A DNA stretch of 6,297 nucleotides from Bacteroidales bacterium (GCA_007119075.1 SKQJ01000042.1:1-6297), one strand, 5' to 3'; shown: positions 1 to 5,722, counted from the stretch's first letter. Notes: generated by a model not told the origin, from the letters alone. Translations and numbers: made by a program.

Positions 1-44
1 CCCGGGGCAAATACGGTCTTCTCTTTCGTCCCGCCCACGGATAA
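1..44 (+). CDS. Possible 3' end of an upstream gene (partial)
   Basis: Frame 3 of the plus strand is open from the window edge to a TAA at 42-44 and reads RGKYGLLFRPAHG. It is proposed as the tail of an upstream gene because a strong plus-strand terminator begins about 36 bp after this stop, which implies a plus-strand transcript arriving from the left. Thirteen residues are too few to recognise a family. The alternatives are frame 1, which stays open to a TAA at 118-120 but would run through the terminator hairpin, and frame 2, which ends at 50-52. Frame choice is an inference. Confidence 0.3.
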   Translation, partial: RGKYGLLFRPAHG

Positions 45-79
45 TCCGGTGATTTTTCTCCCCACGGTCCCGGGGGCGC

Positions 80-111
80 CAGGCGGCCCCCTTTCAGGGG
101 CCTGTTTTTTT
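80..111 (+). terminator. Rho-independent terminator of the upstream gene
   Basis: GGCCCC (85-90) pairs with GGGGCC (97-102) around a short CTTTCA loop, and the stem is followed after two bases by seven T residues (105-111). This is a textbook intrinsic terminator on the plus strand. It isolates the propeller gene at 334 from whatever lies to the left of the window. Confidence 0.75.
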
Positions 112-333
112 GTGCTGTAACCGGACCGGAAATAGGATTTTTTAATTAGTTTTACCAGCAAGCCCGCCTGGTTTGTGTCGGTAATTGCCCGCAGGTCTTG
201 TCCTGCTGTTGTTGACCGGAAGAGAAAAACTGCGGTTCCCGGCACTATGCTGAGATTCCCGACAAAGTTTTAGATATATAATGATTTTATAAACAGCTAT
301 ATTAGTCTACATAGTTAAACATTAACTTTAAAA
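112..333. other. Intergenic leader of the propeller gene
   Basis: No coding frame is supported here. The first half is mixed in composition and holds a small hairpin, GCAGG (191-195) with CCTGC (202-206). The last 70 bp become A/T-rich, as expected just before a Bacteroidota start codon. A TATAAT at 277-282 has no credible partner upstream, and I find no exact TAnnTTTG element, so the promoter of the 334 gene is not assigned. Confidence 0.4.
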
Positions 334-1563
334 ATGGGCAATAACATAACTGTTTTCGGAATTCTGCTCCTCTTTTCTGCAATCTCGATATCTGCCCAAC
401 AAAGATCTGCCTGGCGCGGACATGAAAGGGACGGAATATACCCTGATACCGGGCTTCTCAGGGAATGGCCCGATGGCGGCCCGGAGGTGCTGTGGACCAT
501 CGGCGGACTTGGCGAAGGCTATTCATCGCCTTCATTTGCCAACGGAAAGATCTACCTTGCCGGAATGCATGACAGGACTGGCTATATATATATTCTGAGC
601 AAAGAAGGGAAACTGATAAATAAATATGAGTATGGGCCTGAATTTTACCGGTCTTATCCGGGAAGCAGGTCAACGCCCCTTGTTGTGGATACTCTCCTAT
701 ACCTGGTCAGCGGAATGGGAAAGATCATGTGCCTTGAAGCCGCGACGGGCACGGAAATTTGGTCGAGAGACGCCATCTCCGATTTCGGTGGTGAAAATAT
801 ACGATGGGGCATTACCGAAAATCTGCTGATAGACGGCGACCGGGTATTCTTTGCTCCCGGAGGCAAACACCATAATATAGTGGCGCTTGACAGGTTTTCC
901 GGCGATATTGCCTGGTCCAGCCCGGGAACCGGCAAGGGCGATCTGTCGGCATACTGTTCTCCGCTGATCATCGAAGTGCCCGGGAGAAGGCTGCTTGTAA
1001 CCCATATGGCGAGCGATGTCGTCGGGCTCGATGCTGAAACCGGGGAATTCCTATGGTCCCATCCCTTTGGCAACCGCAACAGCATACATGCCAATACGCC
1101 CATTTACAGGGATGGCTATATATATGCCTTCAGCACGGATGAATCAGGCAGCGTTAAGCTCAGGCTCATTTCCGGCGGAAAGGGTATCGAAGCAGTCTGG
1201 GAGAACCTGGAAGTAAATCCCCTGGGAGGCGGGGCAGTAATTGTAAACGATCATATCTTCACTTCGGTCTATGTGGCCAGAAGATGGCACGCCATGGACA
1301 TTCATACCGGAGAATCGACGTTTTCCACAAGGGATCTCGACAGGGGGATTGTAATTTATGCTGACGGTATGTTGTACTGCTATTCGGAAAGGGGCGAACT
1401 TGCGCTCGTGAGGCCCAATCCGGAAAAACTCGAAATAGTAAGCCTTATCAGCATTGATATGGGATCGGGGCAGCATTTTGCCCATCCCGTTATTCATGAG
1501 GGCAAAATGTTTGTAAGAAGGGGCGACGGCATGATAGTCTTTAATATCAGTTCCGGGACCTGA
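334..1563 (+). CDS. Secreted PQQ-like beta-propeller repeat protein
   Basis: The 409-residue product begins with a hydrophobic signal peptide (residues about 5-21, likely cleaved after Ser-Ala at 20-21), so it should act in the periplasm or at the envelope. The mature N-terminus carries a WRGxxRxG motif (27-34) followed by a GLGEGYSSP stretch (58-66), which I associate with the PQQ-binding-like (BamB-like) eight-bladed propeller family. Blade motifs of the AxTGxxxW type are visible at 136-143, 187-194 and 234-241, with weaker copies further on (for example around 323-330). Known relatives are often non-enzymatic scaffolds, and PQQ binding cannot be deduced from the repeat alone. The ATG follows TTTAAAA with no Shine-Dalgarno sequence. 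The gene is monocistronic, bounded by a terminator on the left and by convergent slyD on the right. It is not assigned as bamB because the WRG-type proteins form a separate, poorly characterised group. Family is fairly sure, function unknown. Confidence 0.85.
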   Translation: MGNNITVFGILLLFSAISISAQQRSAWRGHERDGIYPDTGLLREWPDGGPEVLWTIGGLGEGYSSPSFANGKIYLAGMHDRTGYIYILSKEGKLINKYEYGPEFYRSYPGSRSTPLVVDTLLYLVSGMGKIMCLEAATGTEIWSRDAISDFGGENIRWGITENLLIDGDRVFFAPGGKHHNIVALDRFSGDIAWSSPGTGKGDLSAYCSPLIIEVPGRRLLVTHMASDVVGLDAETGEFLWSHPFGNRNSIHANTPIYRDGYIYAFSTDESGSVKLRLISGGKGIEAVWENLEVNPLGGGAVIVNDHIFTSVYVARRWHAMDIHTGESTFSTRDLDRGIVIYADGMLYCYSERGELALVRPNPEKLEIVSLISIDMGSGQHFAHPVIHEGKMFVRRGDGMIVFNISSGT

Positions 1564-1596
1564 GAATAGCAGACGCCGGTCATCCTCAATGACAGC

Positions 1597-1623
1597 AAAA
1601 AAGCTTCCCCCGGGGAGGAAGCT
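1597..1623 (-). terminator. Rho-independent terminator of slyD
   Basis: AGCTTCC (1602-1608) is perfectly complementary to GGAAGCT (1617-1623). Read on the minus strand, the stem is followed by a run of T residues (complement of the A run 1597-1602), and it begins 26 bp past the slyD stop. On the plus strand no T run follows the hairpin, so it is one-directional and gives the convergent propeller gene only a structured 3' barrier. Confidence 0.8.
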
Positions 1624-1648
1624 GATAAGAATCGGAAACTATTTTGCC

Positions 1649-2191
1649 TCAGCAGCAGCAGCTTCCGGAATTTCCTTCGCCACCGCCCCCGCATTGATGG
1701 GCTCCTCCCTGATGCACATGCCCGTGACTGAGTTCTTCACTGGTTGCATTGCGTATGCCGGAAACCTCGCCCTTGAAGTATAATGTGTCTCCAGCCAGGG
1801 GGTGATTGAAATCCATTTTCACGGTTTCATCTCCGACTTCAAGGACCACTCCGTTCAGCCGGTTTCCTGAATTGTCCTGCATCGGGATGGTGTTGCCGAT
1901 TTTCAGAAGGTTTTCATCTACTTTGCCCTCGACTTCAAAAATATCCCTGGGCAGATCAACAATGGCTTCTTCTGAAATCTCCCCATAGGCTTTTTCAGGC
2001 TCCAGCGTGAAACTGAAATCATCTCCCTCCTTGAGTCCTTCAAGATTTGCTTCGAAATCAGGCAGCAGATTACCCCTTCCATACAGAAATGTCAGAGGCG
2101 ATGCTTTTTCAACCTTCTCGACAATTTCGCCCTGTTCATCATTAACACGAAGCTCGTAAGCAAGTGATACAACTTTGTTTTCCTTTATCAT
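1649..2191 (-). CDS. slyD: FKBP-type peptidyl-prolyl isomerase, SlyD family
   Basis: This 180-residue cytoplasmic protein matches the SlyD plan: a split FKBP domain (residues about 1-69 and 126-150) with an insert-in-flap chaperone domain between (about 70-125). Recognisable segments are KNKVVSLAYELR-type strand 1 (near 5-15), YGRGNLLPDFEANLEG (37-52), EKAYGE (66-71) and the hallmark NHPLAGDTLYF (129-139). SlyD proteins catalyse prolyl cis-trans isomerisation, hold unfolded chains through the insert domain, and bind nickel and other metals through a C-terminal tail. Here the tail (155-180) has four His (156, 158, 160, 165) and four Cys (167, 178-180), ending in three consecutive cysteines, with glycine-rich spacing. 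That is shorter than the tail of the E. coli protein but of the same kind. There is no signal peptide. The gene is a single unit with a terminator 26 bp downstream and a candidate promoter about 140 bp upstream. The start codon is preceded by A/T-rich sequence. Confidence 0.93.
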   Translation of the reverse strand: MIKENKVVSLAYELRVNDEQGEIVEKVEKASPLTFLYGRGNLLPDFEANLEGLKEGDDFSFTLEPEKAYGEISEEAIVDLPRDIFEVEGKVDENLLKIGNTIPMQDNSGNRLNGVVLEVGDETVKMDFNHPLAGDTLYFKGEVSGIRNATSEELSHGHVHQGGAHQCGGGGEGNSGSCCC

Positions 2192-2331
2192 AATAATCAG
2201 ATTCTGGTTTTAGCAATTTCAAATAACGAATCTTGTCCCGAAGTGCTTTTGCGCATCAATCCTTGCATTTCGACTCCGGGTTCTGTTATTCTATTTTTGA
2301 AATTATTGATTAGAAGTATAATATTTCTATA

Positions 2332-2362
2332 CAAAATAAACGTTATTAATAAGAAAAACCAA
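2332..2362 (-). promoter_or_regulatory. Candidate Bacteroidota-type promoter of slyD
   Basis: On the minus strand a TTG (2362-2360, within CTTG) is separated by 20 bp from TTATTTTG (2339-2332). The Bacteroidetes primary-sigma consensus is a -33 TTTG/TTG element and a -7 TAnnTTTG element about 19-21 bp apart, and this octamer matches 7 of 8 positions. It would start transcription near 2325 and leave a leader of about 130 nt before the slyD ATG. In such A/T-rich DNA a chance match is quite possible. Confidence 0.35.
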
Positions 2363-2619
2363 GATAAATACCGATATATTGCCCGAAAACAACATCACCG
2401 GATATCATAATAACAATATTCAATAGATTGCGCATATATAACACAGGACGAAGAGACAAAGTTCTTGTCAGGACATTATTTATATTGAATCTTGCCTGAA
2501 ACAGCCAAACTCCCTATAAATATCGAAGCTTTTTATCATTATTATATATATGTTATTAGTTTACACAGGGCCCGGGAGGATGTATTAATATATTAAATTA
2601 TATGTATTTATAGAAAAAT

Positions 2620-2653
2620 GATTGATAAGCTTAAAAAAAATACAGATATTTGT
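2620..2653 (+). promoter_or_regulatory. Candidate Bacteroidota-type promoter of csp
   Basis: GATTG (2620-2624) is followed after 20 bp by GATATTTG (2645-2652), which matches the -7 consensus TAnnTTTG at 7 of 8 positions. Transcription would begin near 2657, giving a csp leader of about 45 nt that is almost entirely A and T and ends in a T-rich stretch directly before the start codon. A near copy of the module lies upstream of the SDR gene, which raises its credibility. Confidence 0.4.
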
Positions 2654-2703
2654 ATTACGATTCACAATTAATAATTTTTTTAACAATTTAATTTTTTTTT
2701 ATC

Positions 2704-2904
2704 ATGAAAGGCAAAGTAAAATGGTTTGACTCGGCAAAAGGTTATGGATTTATTCAGACCGAAGAAGGGAACGATGTATTTGTACATTATACCGGCATTG
2801 AACGCGAAGGCTTCAGAGTTCTTGAAGAAGGACAGGAAGTAGAATTTGACATTTCAGACGGTAAAAGGGGCCCCCAGGCCACCAACGTGAAGACTGCTGA
2901 ATAG
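2704..2904 (+). CDS. Cold-shock domain protein (CspA family)
   Basis: The 66-residue product is a single cold-shock OB-fold domain of the usual family length. It starts with MKGKVKWFDSAKGYGFI, containing the RNP1 motif KGYGFI (12-17), and has RNP2 as DVFVHY (24-29). Aromatic residues at W7, F8, Y14, F16, F26 and Y29 are the expected nucleic-acid-binding surface. Members bind single-stranded RNA and DNA in the cytoplasm and melt secondary structure, and some are cold-induced while others are constitutive. Which applies here cannot be told from the protein. HYTGI replaces the more common H(F/W)SAI after RNP2. The gene stands alone, with a candidate promoter just upstream, an A/T-only leader and a strong terminator 29 bp downstream. 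No Shine-Dalgarno sequence precedes the ATG; the eight bases before it are T-rich. Confidence 0.95.
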   Translation: MKGKVKWFDSAKGYGFIQTEEGNDVFVHYTGIEREGFRVLEEGQEVEFDISDGKRGPQATNVKTAE

Positions 2905-2932
2905 TATTTGACCATATAATCAAAAATCGGCG

Positions 2933-2963
2933 AAAAGAGCTCCCGGCAACGAGGGGCTCTTTT
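2933..2963 (+). terminator. Rho-independent terminator of csp
   Basis: AAAAGAGC (2933-2940) pairs with GCTCTTTT (2956-2963), and the stem is extended inward by T-G and two C-G pairs (2941-2943 with 2953-2955) around a nine-base loop. The stem ends in a T run on the plus strand. The A run on the left arm gives a T run on the minus strand too, so it could also stop any transcript from the right. Confidence 0.8.
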
Positions 2964-3000
2964 ACTTTACATGCCGGCCTGCCGGGCCACCTGCCATCAT

Positions 3001-3105
3001 CAGGACGGGATTTCGCCTTTCAAAACGGCCCCCATCCAGGCGGGTTCCTGCCTTTCAAAACAGTCGCGTTCCGACCGGGTTCAGCTGTGCTTCCCACGGT
3101 TTTCC
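3001..3105. repeat. Degenerate tandem repeat, 35-bp period
   Basis: Three phased units can be laid out at 3001-3035, 3036-3070 and 3071-3105. The first two share an identical 12-mer, GCCTTTCAAAAC (3015-3026 and 3050-3061), and agree at about 23 of 35 positions by hand alignment. CGGG followed by ATT or TTC recurs exactly 35 bp apart at 3006, 3041 and 3076. The third unit has kept only the CGGGTTC part. The array sits in the G/C-rich gap between the csp terminator and the end of the barrel gene and encodes nothing I can support. Its origin and role are unknown. Confidence 0.5.
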
Positions 3106-3119
3106 CCAGGGGAAAAGCC
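3098..3119 (-). terminator. Stem-loop after the barrel gene, no T tract
   Basis: TTTTCCCC (3100-3107) and GGGGAAAA (3109-3116) form an inverted repeat around a single A. The outer GG (3098-3099) can pair with CC (3118-3119) by bulging G3117. On the minus strand it starts about 6 bp past the stop of the barrel gene, where a terminator is expected. There is no following T run, so it may instead be a 3'-end-stabilising hairpin or a weak terminator. Confidence 0.4.
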
Positions 3120-3124
3120 TTGTT

Positions 3125-3715
3125 TCAGAACACAAAACCAAAGCGGATAACCGGATTGGAGTAAACCGGATTGGAATGACCGGAAACATCCATCATTACA
3201 AGAAAAATCAGTGCATTTCCGGCACCGGCCCGCGTCCTCAGTCCGGCGCCTGTAAGCCAGGTAGGCCTGAAGAACCTGGTCTGCCCTTCATGCCCGTTGT
3301 TTTCGCCGAAGCGGCTGACGGGCAGATTGAAATAGTTCATTTCGGCATGAATCATAAATGCGCCGCCAAGGAATCTGAAGGGCAGAAATTCTTCCAGATC
3401 CTTTACCACTATAAAATCGGTAAAAGCCACCGGTCCCCAGATATGTGAACTGAACATCCTGTCAACCTGCCTGCTGCGAAAATACTGATATTTAATTCCG
3501 GCACCCGCATGCAGGCGCGGAGTTATCCTGTATCCTATTATTGGCGCTCCTTCAACCTGGGTCATTACGTGGGTGAATTCAAAGCCCAGAAACCCCCCGT
3601 AAAAATGACGCCTGGCGGGTTCTTCCGGCTGAAAAGCCAGCAGATTCCCGCCGGAGCAGAACAGAGTCCATAAAAGCGAAAGGATTACAGGTCTGATAAG
3701 AAAATTCCCGGTCAT
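3125..3715 (-). CDS. Small outer-membrane beta-barrel protein, Bacteroidota type
   Basis: The 196-residue product has an N-terminal signal peptide (hydrophobic core about 9-19, with cleavage likely near A27) and ends in RFGFVF, the aromatic terminal strand typical of outer-membrane barrels. The mature part alternates short strands and turns: HFYGGFLGFEF (37-47), a segment containing IIGYRITPRLHAGAGIKYQY (59-78), AFMIHAEMNYFNL (119-131) and YSNPVIRFGF (185-194). The pattern of a Gly-rich first strand, 'P-I-x-G-Y-x-x-T-P-R-L' and 'YSNP-x-I-R-x-G-F' recalls an uncharacterised family I know from Bacteroidota genomes. No enzymatic residues stand out and the role is unknown. C20 is not in a lipobox, so a lipoprotein is unlikely. 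The start ATG is preceded by A/T-rich DNA, and the gene is divergent from the SDR gene. The duplication near the C-terminus is listed separately. Confidence 0.75.
   Translation of the reverse strand: MTGNFLIRPVILSLLWTLFCSGGNLLAFQPEEPARRHFYGGFLGFEFTHVMTQVEGAPIIGYRITPRLHAGAGIKYQYFRSRQVDRMFSSHIWGPVAFTDFIVVKDLEEFLPFRFLGGAFMIHAEMNYFNLPVSRFGENNGHEGQTRFFRPTWLTGAGLRTRAGAGNALIFLVMMDVSGHSNPVYSNPVIRFGFVF
3149..3175. repeat. In-frame 15-bp tandem duplication in the barrel gene
   Basis: AACCGGATTGGA occurs perfectly at 3149-3160 and 3164-3175, a period of 15 bp or five codons. It encodes SNPVY followed by SNPVI (residues 181-190), just before the last strand of the barrel. The frame is kept. Confidence 0.7.
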
Positions 3716-3734
3716 TTATTGGTCCGTATTAAGT

Positions 3735-3763
3735 ATATTAATAGTTATATGATTGTTTGACAA
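3735..3763 (-). promoter_or_regulatory. Weak candidate promoter of the barrel gene
   Basis: On the minus strand TTGTCA (3763-3758) is followed after 17 bp by TAATAT (3740-3735). This resembles a generic -35/-10 pair more than the Bacteroidota -33/-7 type, and no TAnnTTTG is visible. Its -35 end abuts the proposed -33 element of the SDR promoter, so the two divergent promoters would compete for the same DNA. Confidence 0.2.
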
Positions 3764-3785
3764 TTTTGCTGCTTCAGATATTTGT
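3751..3785 (+). promoter_or_regulatory. Candidate Bacteroidota-type promoter of the SDR gene
   Basis: GATTG (3751-3755) is followed after 21 bp by GATATTTG (3777-3784), the same two elements proposed for csp, and the -7 copies share the 11-mer CAGATATTTGT. Transcription from about 3790 would leave a leader of about 130 nt. A small inverted repeat, ATTGT/ACAAT (3752-3756 with 3760-3764), overlaps the -33 element and could be an operator, although five base pairs can arise by chance. Confidence 0.35.
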
Positions 3786-3920
3786 TTCTGAATCCACGGA
3801 ACCATCCTGCACTGTGAAAATTATTTTGTTTGTCCATATGCAGGTTCATTGTTTCAAAAGTCGATATCTTTATTCAATGATAGGAAAATTCTGGTTTAAA
3901 TAAACAAAAAACAATTAAAA

Positions 3921-4643
3921 ATGATTAACCGATCAAATATTTTAATTATTGGTTCCAGCAGGGGAATAGGCCGGGAAACAGCAAAAATACTATGCGGCCA
4001 GGGACATAACCTGGTTTGTGTTTCCAGGAACGAAAAAGCTTTGGAGTCCCTGAAAAGGGAGTGCGGCCGCCTTTTTCCCGGCAAACCGGTATCGGTGCAT
4101 GCCCTTGACGTATCTGATGTTGCCGATGGTTCATGCAATCTTCGCTCCATTATAGAGAAAGAATTCAAAAGAATCGATATTTTGTTGTATAATGCCGGGT
4201 TGTTGATCAATAAGAAATTTTCCGAATTCAGCAGCACCGGGATGATGGATATTTTTCGTGTTAATTTTTTCTCAGCAGCAGCTGTAATTCAGGAATTGAT
4301 TCCGCTTATGGGAGGTGAAAGAACTTCCCACATCGTAAACATTGGCAGCATGGGCGGCTTCCAGGGCAGCCCGAAGTTTCCCGGTCTTTCCTTTTACAGT
4401 GCCAGCAAGGCTGCTCTTGCATCATTGAGCGAATGCCTTGCCGTCGAACTGGATGAGTTGAACATCAGGGTCAATTGTCTCGCCCTGGGTTCGGCGCAGA
4501 CTGAAATGCTGGAAGAAGCTTTCCCTGGCTACCAGTCTCCTCTTTCGGCAGCCGACATGGCTGAATTTGTAAGCCATTTCATGGTTCACGGACATAAATA
4601 CTTCAATGGCAAGGTCCTTCCCGTGGCGGTTTCCACCCCCTGA
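3921..4643 (+). CDS. Short-chain dehydrogenase/reductase (classical SDR)
   Basis: The 240-residue product is a complete classical SDR with a Rossmann fold. The dinucleotide-binding glycine motif is GSSRGIG (11-17), with Ser35-Arg36 after the second strand suggesting NADP(H) preference. Asp63 in LDV contacts the adenine in known members, and YNAG (90-93) is the NNAG equivalent. The catalytic tetrad is complete: Asn115, Ser143, Tyr159 and Lys163 (YSASK). SDRs reduce or oxidise ketone and alcohol groups on many substrates, and nothing here fixes the substrate. The C-terminal region is short, without an extra domain or membrane segment, so a soluble cytoplasmic enzyme is expected. The ATG follows an A-rich leader (AATTAAAA) with no Shine-Dalgarno sequence. 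The gene stands alone on its strand, and its stop lies 2 bp from the stop of convergent buk. A FabG-like role is possible but not assigned, because no fatty-acid synthesis genes are adjacent. Confidence 0.88.
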   Translation: MINRSNILIIGSSRGIGRETAKILCGQGHNLVCVSRNEKALESLKRECGRLFPGKPVSVHALDVSDVADGSCNLRSIIEKEFKRIDILLYNAGLLINKKFSEFSSTGMMDIFRVNFFSAAAVIQELIPLMGGERTSHIVNIGSMGGFQGSPKFPGLSFYSASKAALASLSECLAVELDELNIRVNCLALGSAQTEMLEEAFPGYQSPLSAADMAEFVSHFMVHGHKYFNGKVLPVAVSTP

Positions 4644-4645
4644 TC

Positions 4646-5722
4646 CTAGATATACGTTGCGGGTTTTATTTTTCCTGTCATTACCATCAAAGCATTCATG
4701 GCAAGGGCTTTCATTTCATCTTCACCGGGATAGACCACTACAGGGGCTATAAAGGACACCATATCTTTAATATAATCAACAAGCGCAGGGTTATGCGCAA
4801 TGCCTCCCGTCAGTATGATTGTGTCAACCCGGCCCTTTAACACAGCCGCCATTGCCCCTATCTCCTTGCCAACCTGATATGACATGGCATTTTGTATCAA
4901 TATGGCCTTCGGGTCGCCGTCTTTTGCCCGCATTTCTATTTCATAGGCGTTGTTGGTATTGAAATAAGCCATAAGGCCCCCGTTCCCCGTAATCATTCTT
5001 TTCACCTCATCCAGGCTGTATCGGGGGTCAAAGCATATTTTTGCAAGGCATCCTGCCGGAAGAGAACCGCTGCGCTCGGGCGAAAACGGTCCGTCTCCGT
5101 CAAGGGCATTATTGACGTCGATTACCCTGCCCCTGCAATGTGCTCCGACCGATATTCCCCCGCCAAGATGGGCAATTATCAGATTTAGCTCATTATAGCT
5201 TTTGTTTATCGAACCGGCATGGATCCTGCCAACGGCTTTGTGATTGAGGGCATGGAATATGGACCGGCGCTCGAAAAGCGGGTGACCCGTGACCCTGGCT
5301 ACATCTTCCAGTTCATCGACCACGACCGGATCGGCAATAAACGCCCGCGCCCCAGCTATAGAAGATGCAATATCATGTGCTATCAGTCCGCCGAGATTGC
5401 TGGCATGTTCGCCCTGGATTCCTGCGCGCAAATCATCCAGCATTGCCTGGTTTACTTCATAGACTCCCGATTTTATGGGCTTTACCAGCCCCCCCCGGCC
5501 AATGACCGCACTGAAGCTGTTTAAATCGATTCCTGCATCTTTCAGTTCATCGGTTATGAATTTTTTTCTGAATTCATATTGTCCTGAAATATCCCGGAAA
5601 CGCGAGAGCTCTGAGGCAGAATGCTTAATGTTTTTCAGAAATGCAAATTTGGTGTTATTGTATATGGCTATTTTCGTGGAGGTCGAGCCGGGATTAATCG
5701 CCAGTATCCTGATATCCTTCAT
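4646..5722 (-). CDS. buk: Butyrate kinase
   Basis: This cytoplasmic enzyme interconverts butyryl phosphate plus ADP with butyrate plus ATP (EC 2.7.2.7); relatives also take branched short-chain acids. The 358 residues fit the usual family length. Signatures of the acetate/butyrate kinase superfamily are the N-terminal phosphate loop NPGSTSTK (10-17), GRGG (75-78), AHLGGGISVGAH (184-195), DGDGPFSPERSG (208-219) and the nucleotide-site TGGIAHNP (305-312). PGEDEMKALA (332-341) near the C-terminus is typical of butyrate rather than acetate kinases. No key residue seems to be missing. It lies 71 bp downstream of ptb on the same strand, the standard order for this pathway, and the gap shows no terminator, so co-transcription is likely. 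The start has no Shine-Dalgarno sequence. Downstream it meets the SDR gene tail to tail with 2 bp between the stops. Substrate range (butyrate, isobutyrate or isovalerate) cannot be read from the sequence. Confidence 0.93.
   Translation of the reverse strand: MKDIRILAINPGSTSTKIAIYNNTKFAFLKNIKHSASELSRFRDISGQYEFRKKFITDELKDAGIDLNSFSAVIGRGGLVKPIKSGVYEVNQAMLDDLRAGIQGEHASNLGGLIAHDIASSIAGARAFIADPVVVDELEDVARVTGHPLFERRSIFHALNHKAVGRIHAGSINKSYNELNLIIAHLGGGISVGAHCRGRVIDVNNALDGDGPFSPERSGSLPAGCLAKICFDPRYSLDEVKRMITGNGGLMAYFNTNNAYEIEMRAKDGDPKAILIQNAMSYQVGKEIGAMAAVLKGRVDTIILTGGIAHNPALVDYIKDMVSFIAPVVVYPGEDEMKALAMNALMVMTGKIKPATYI

Larger units (their letters stand above)
2192..2703. other. Long A/T-rich intergenic region between slyD and csp
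   Basis: This 512-bp divergent gap has no supported gene. From about 2280 it is strikingly A/T-rich compared with the flanking coding DNA. One short GC island, GGGCCCGGGAGG (2568-2579), interrupts it. Other visible structure is a small hairpin GACAA/TTGTC (2455-2459 with 2465-2469) bracketed by CAGGAC direct repeats (2444-2449, 2469-2474), and a 17-codon ORF (2618-2671) that overlaps the proposed csp promoter. The region holds candidate promoters for both flanking genes, listed separately. Confidence 0.6.

Noticed and set aside
1..120. Frame 1 open from the edge to TAA at 118-120 as the upstream gene's end.
   Set aside because: It would read through the terminator hairpin and T run, and the resulting peptide is Pro/Gly-rich and unlike a normal C-terminus.
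654..1103. Long minus-strand open frame opposite the propeller gene.
   Set aside because: It is a shadow of a well-supported gene, with no recognisable domain and no start context.
1639..1719. An alternative minus-strand frame over the slyD 3' end encodes a 26-residue Ala/Glu-rich peptide, which might suggest a frameshifted SlyD tail.
   Set aside because: The main frame carries the expected His/Cys-rich SlyD tail right after the conserved FKBP end, so no frameshift is needed. No slippery site with a stimulatory structure is evident.
2292..2299. TATTTTTG on the plus strand, an exact match to the Bacteroidota -7 consensus.
   Set aside because: The nearest upstream TTG (2263-2265) is 26 bp away, outside the usual 19-21, and csp is 400 bp downstream with a better placed candidate.
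2618..2671. A 17-codon ORF starting MIDKLKK upstream of csp, a possible leader peptide.
   Set aside because: It overlaps the proposed csp promoter, has no initiation signal and is within chance expectation in such A/T-rich DNA.
3001..3105. The phased repeat as a small CRISPR array.
   Set aside because: The shared block is only 12 bp, the remaining positions are similar rather than unique spacers, the third unit is decayed, and no cas gene is near.
5219..5524. Plus-strand open frames of about 100 codons opposite buk.
   Set aside because: They overlap conserved kinase motifs on the other strand and show no domain of their own.
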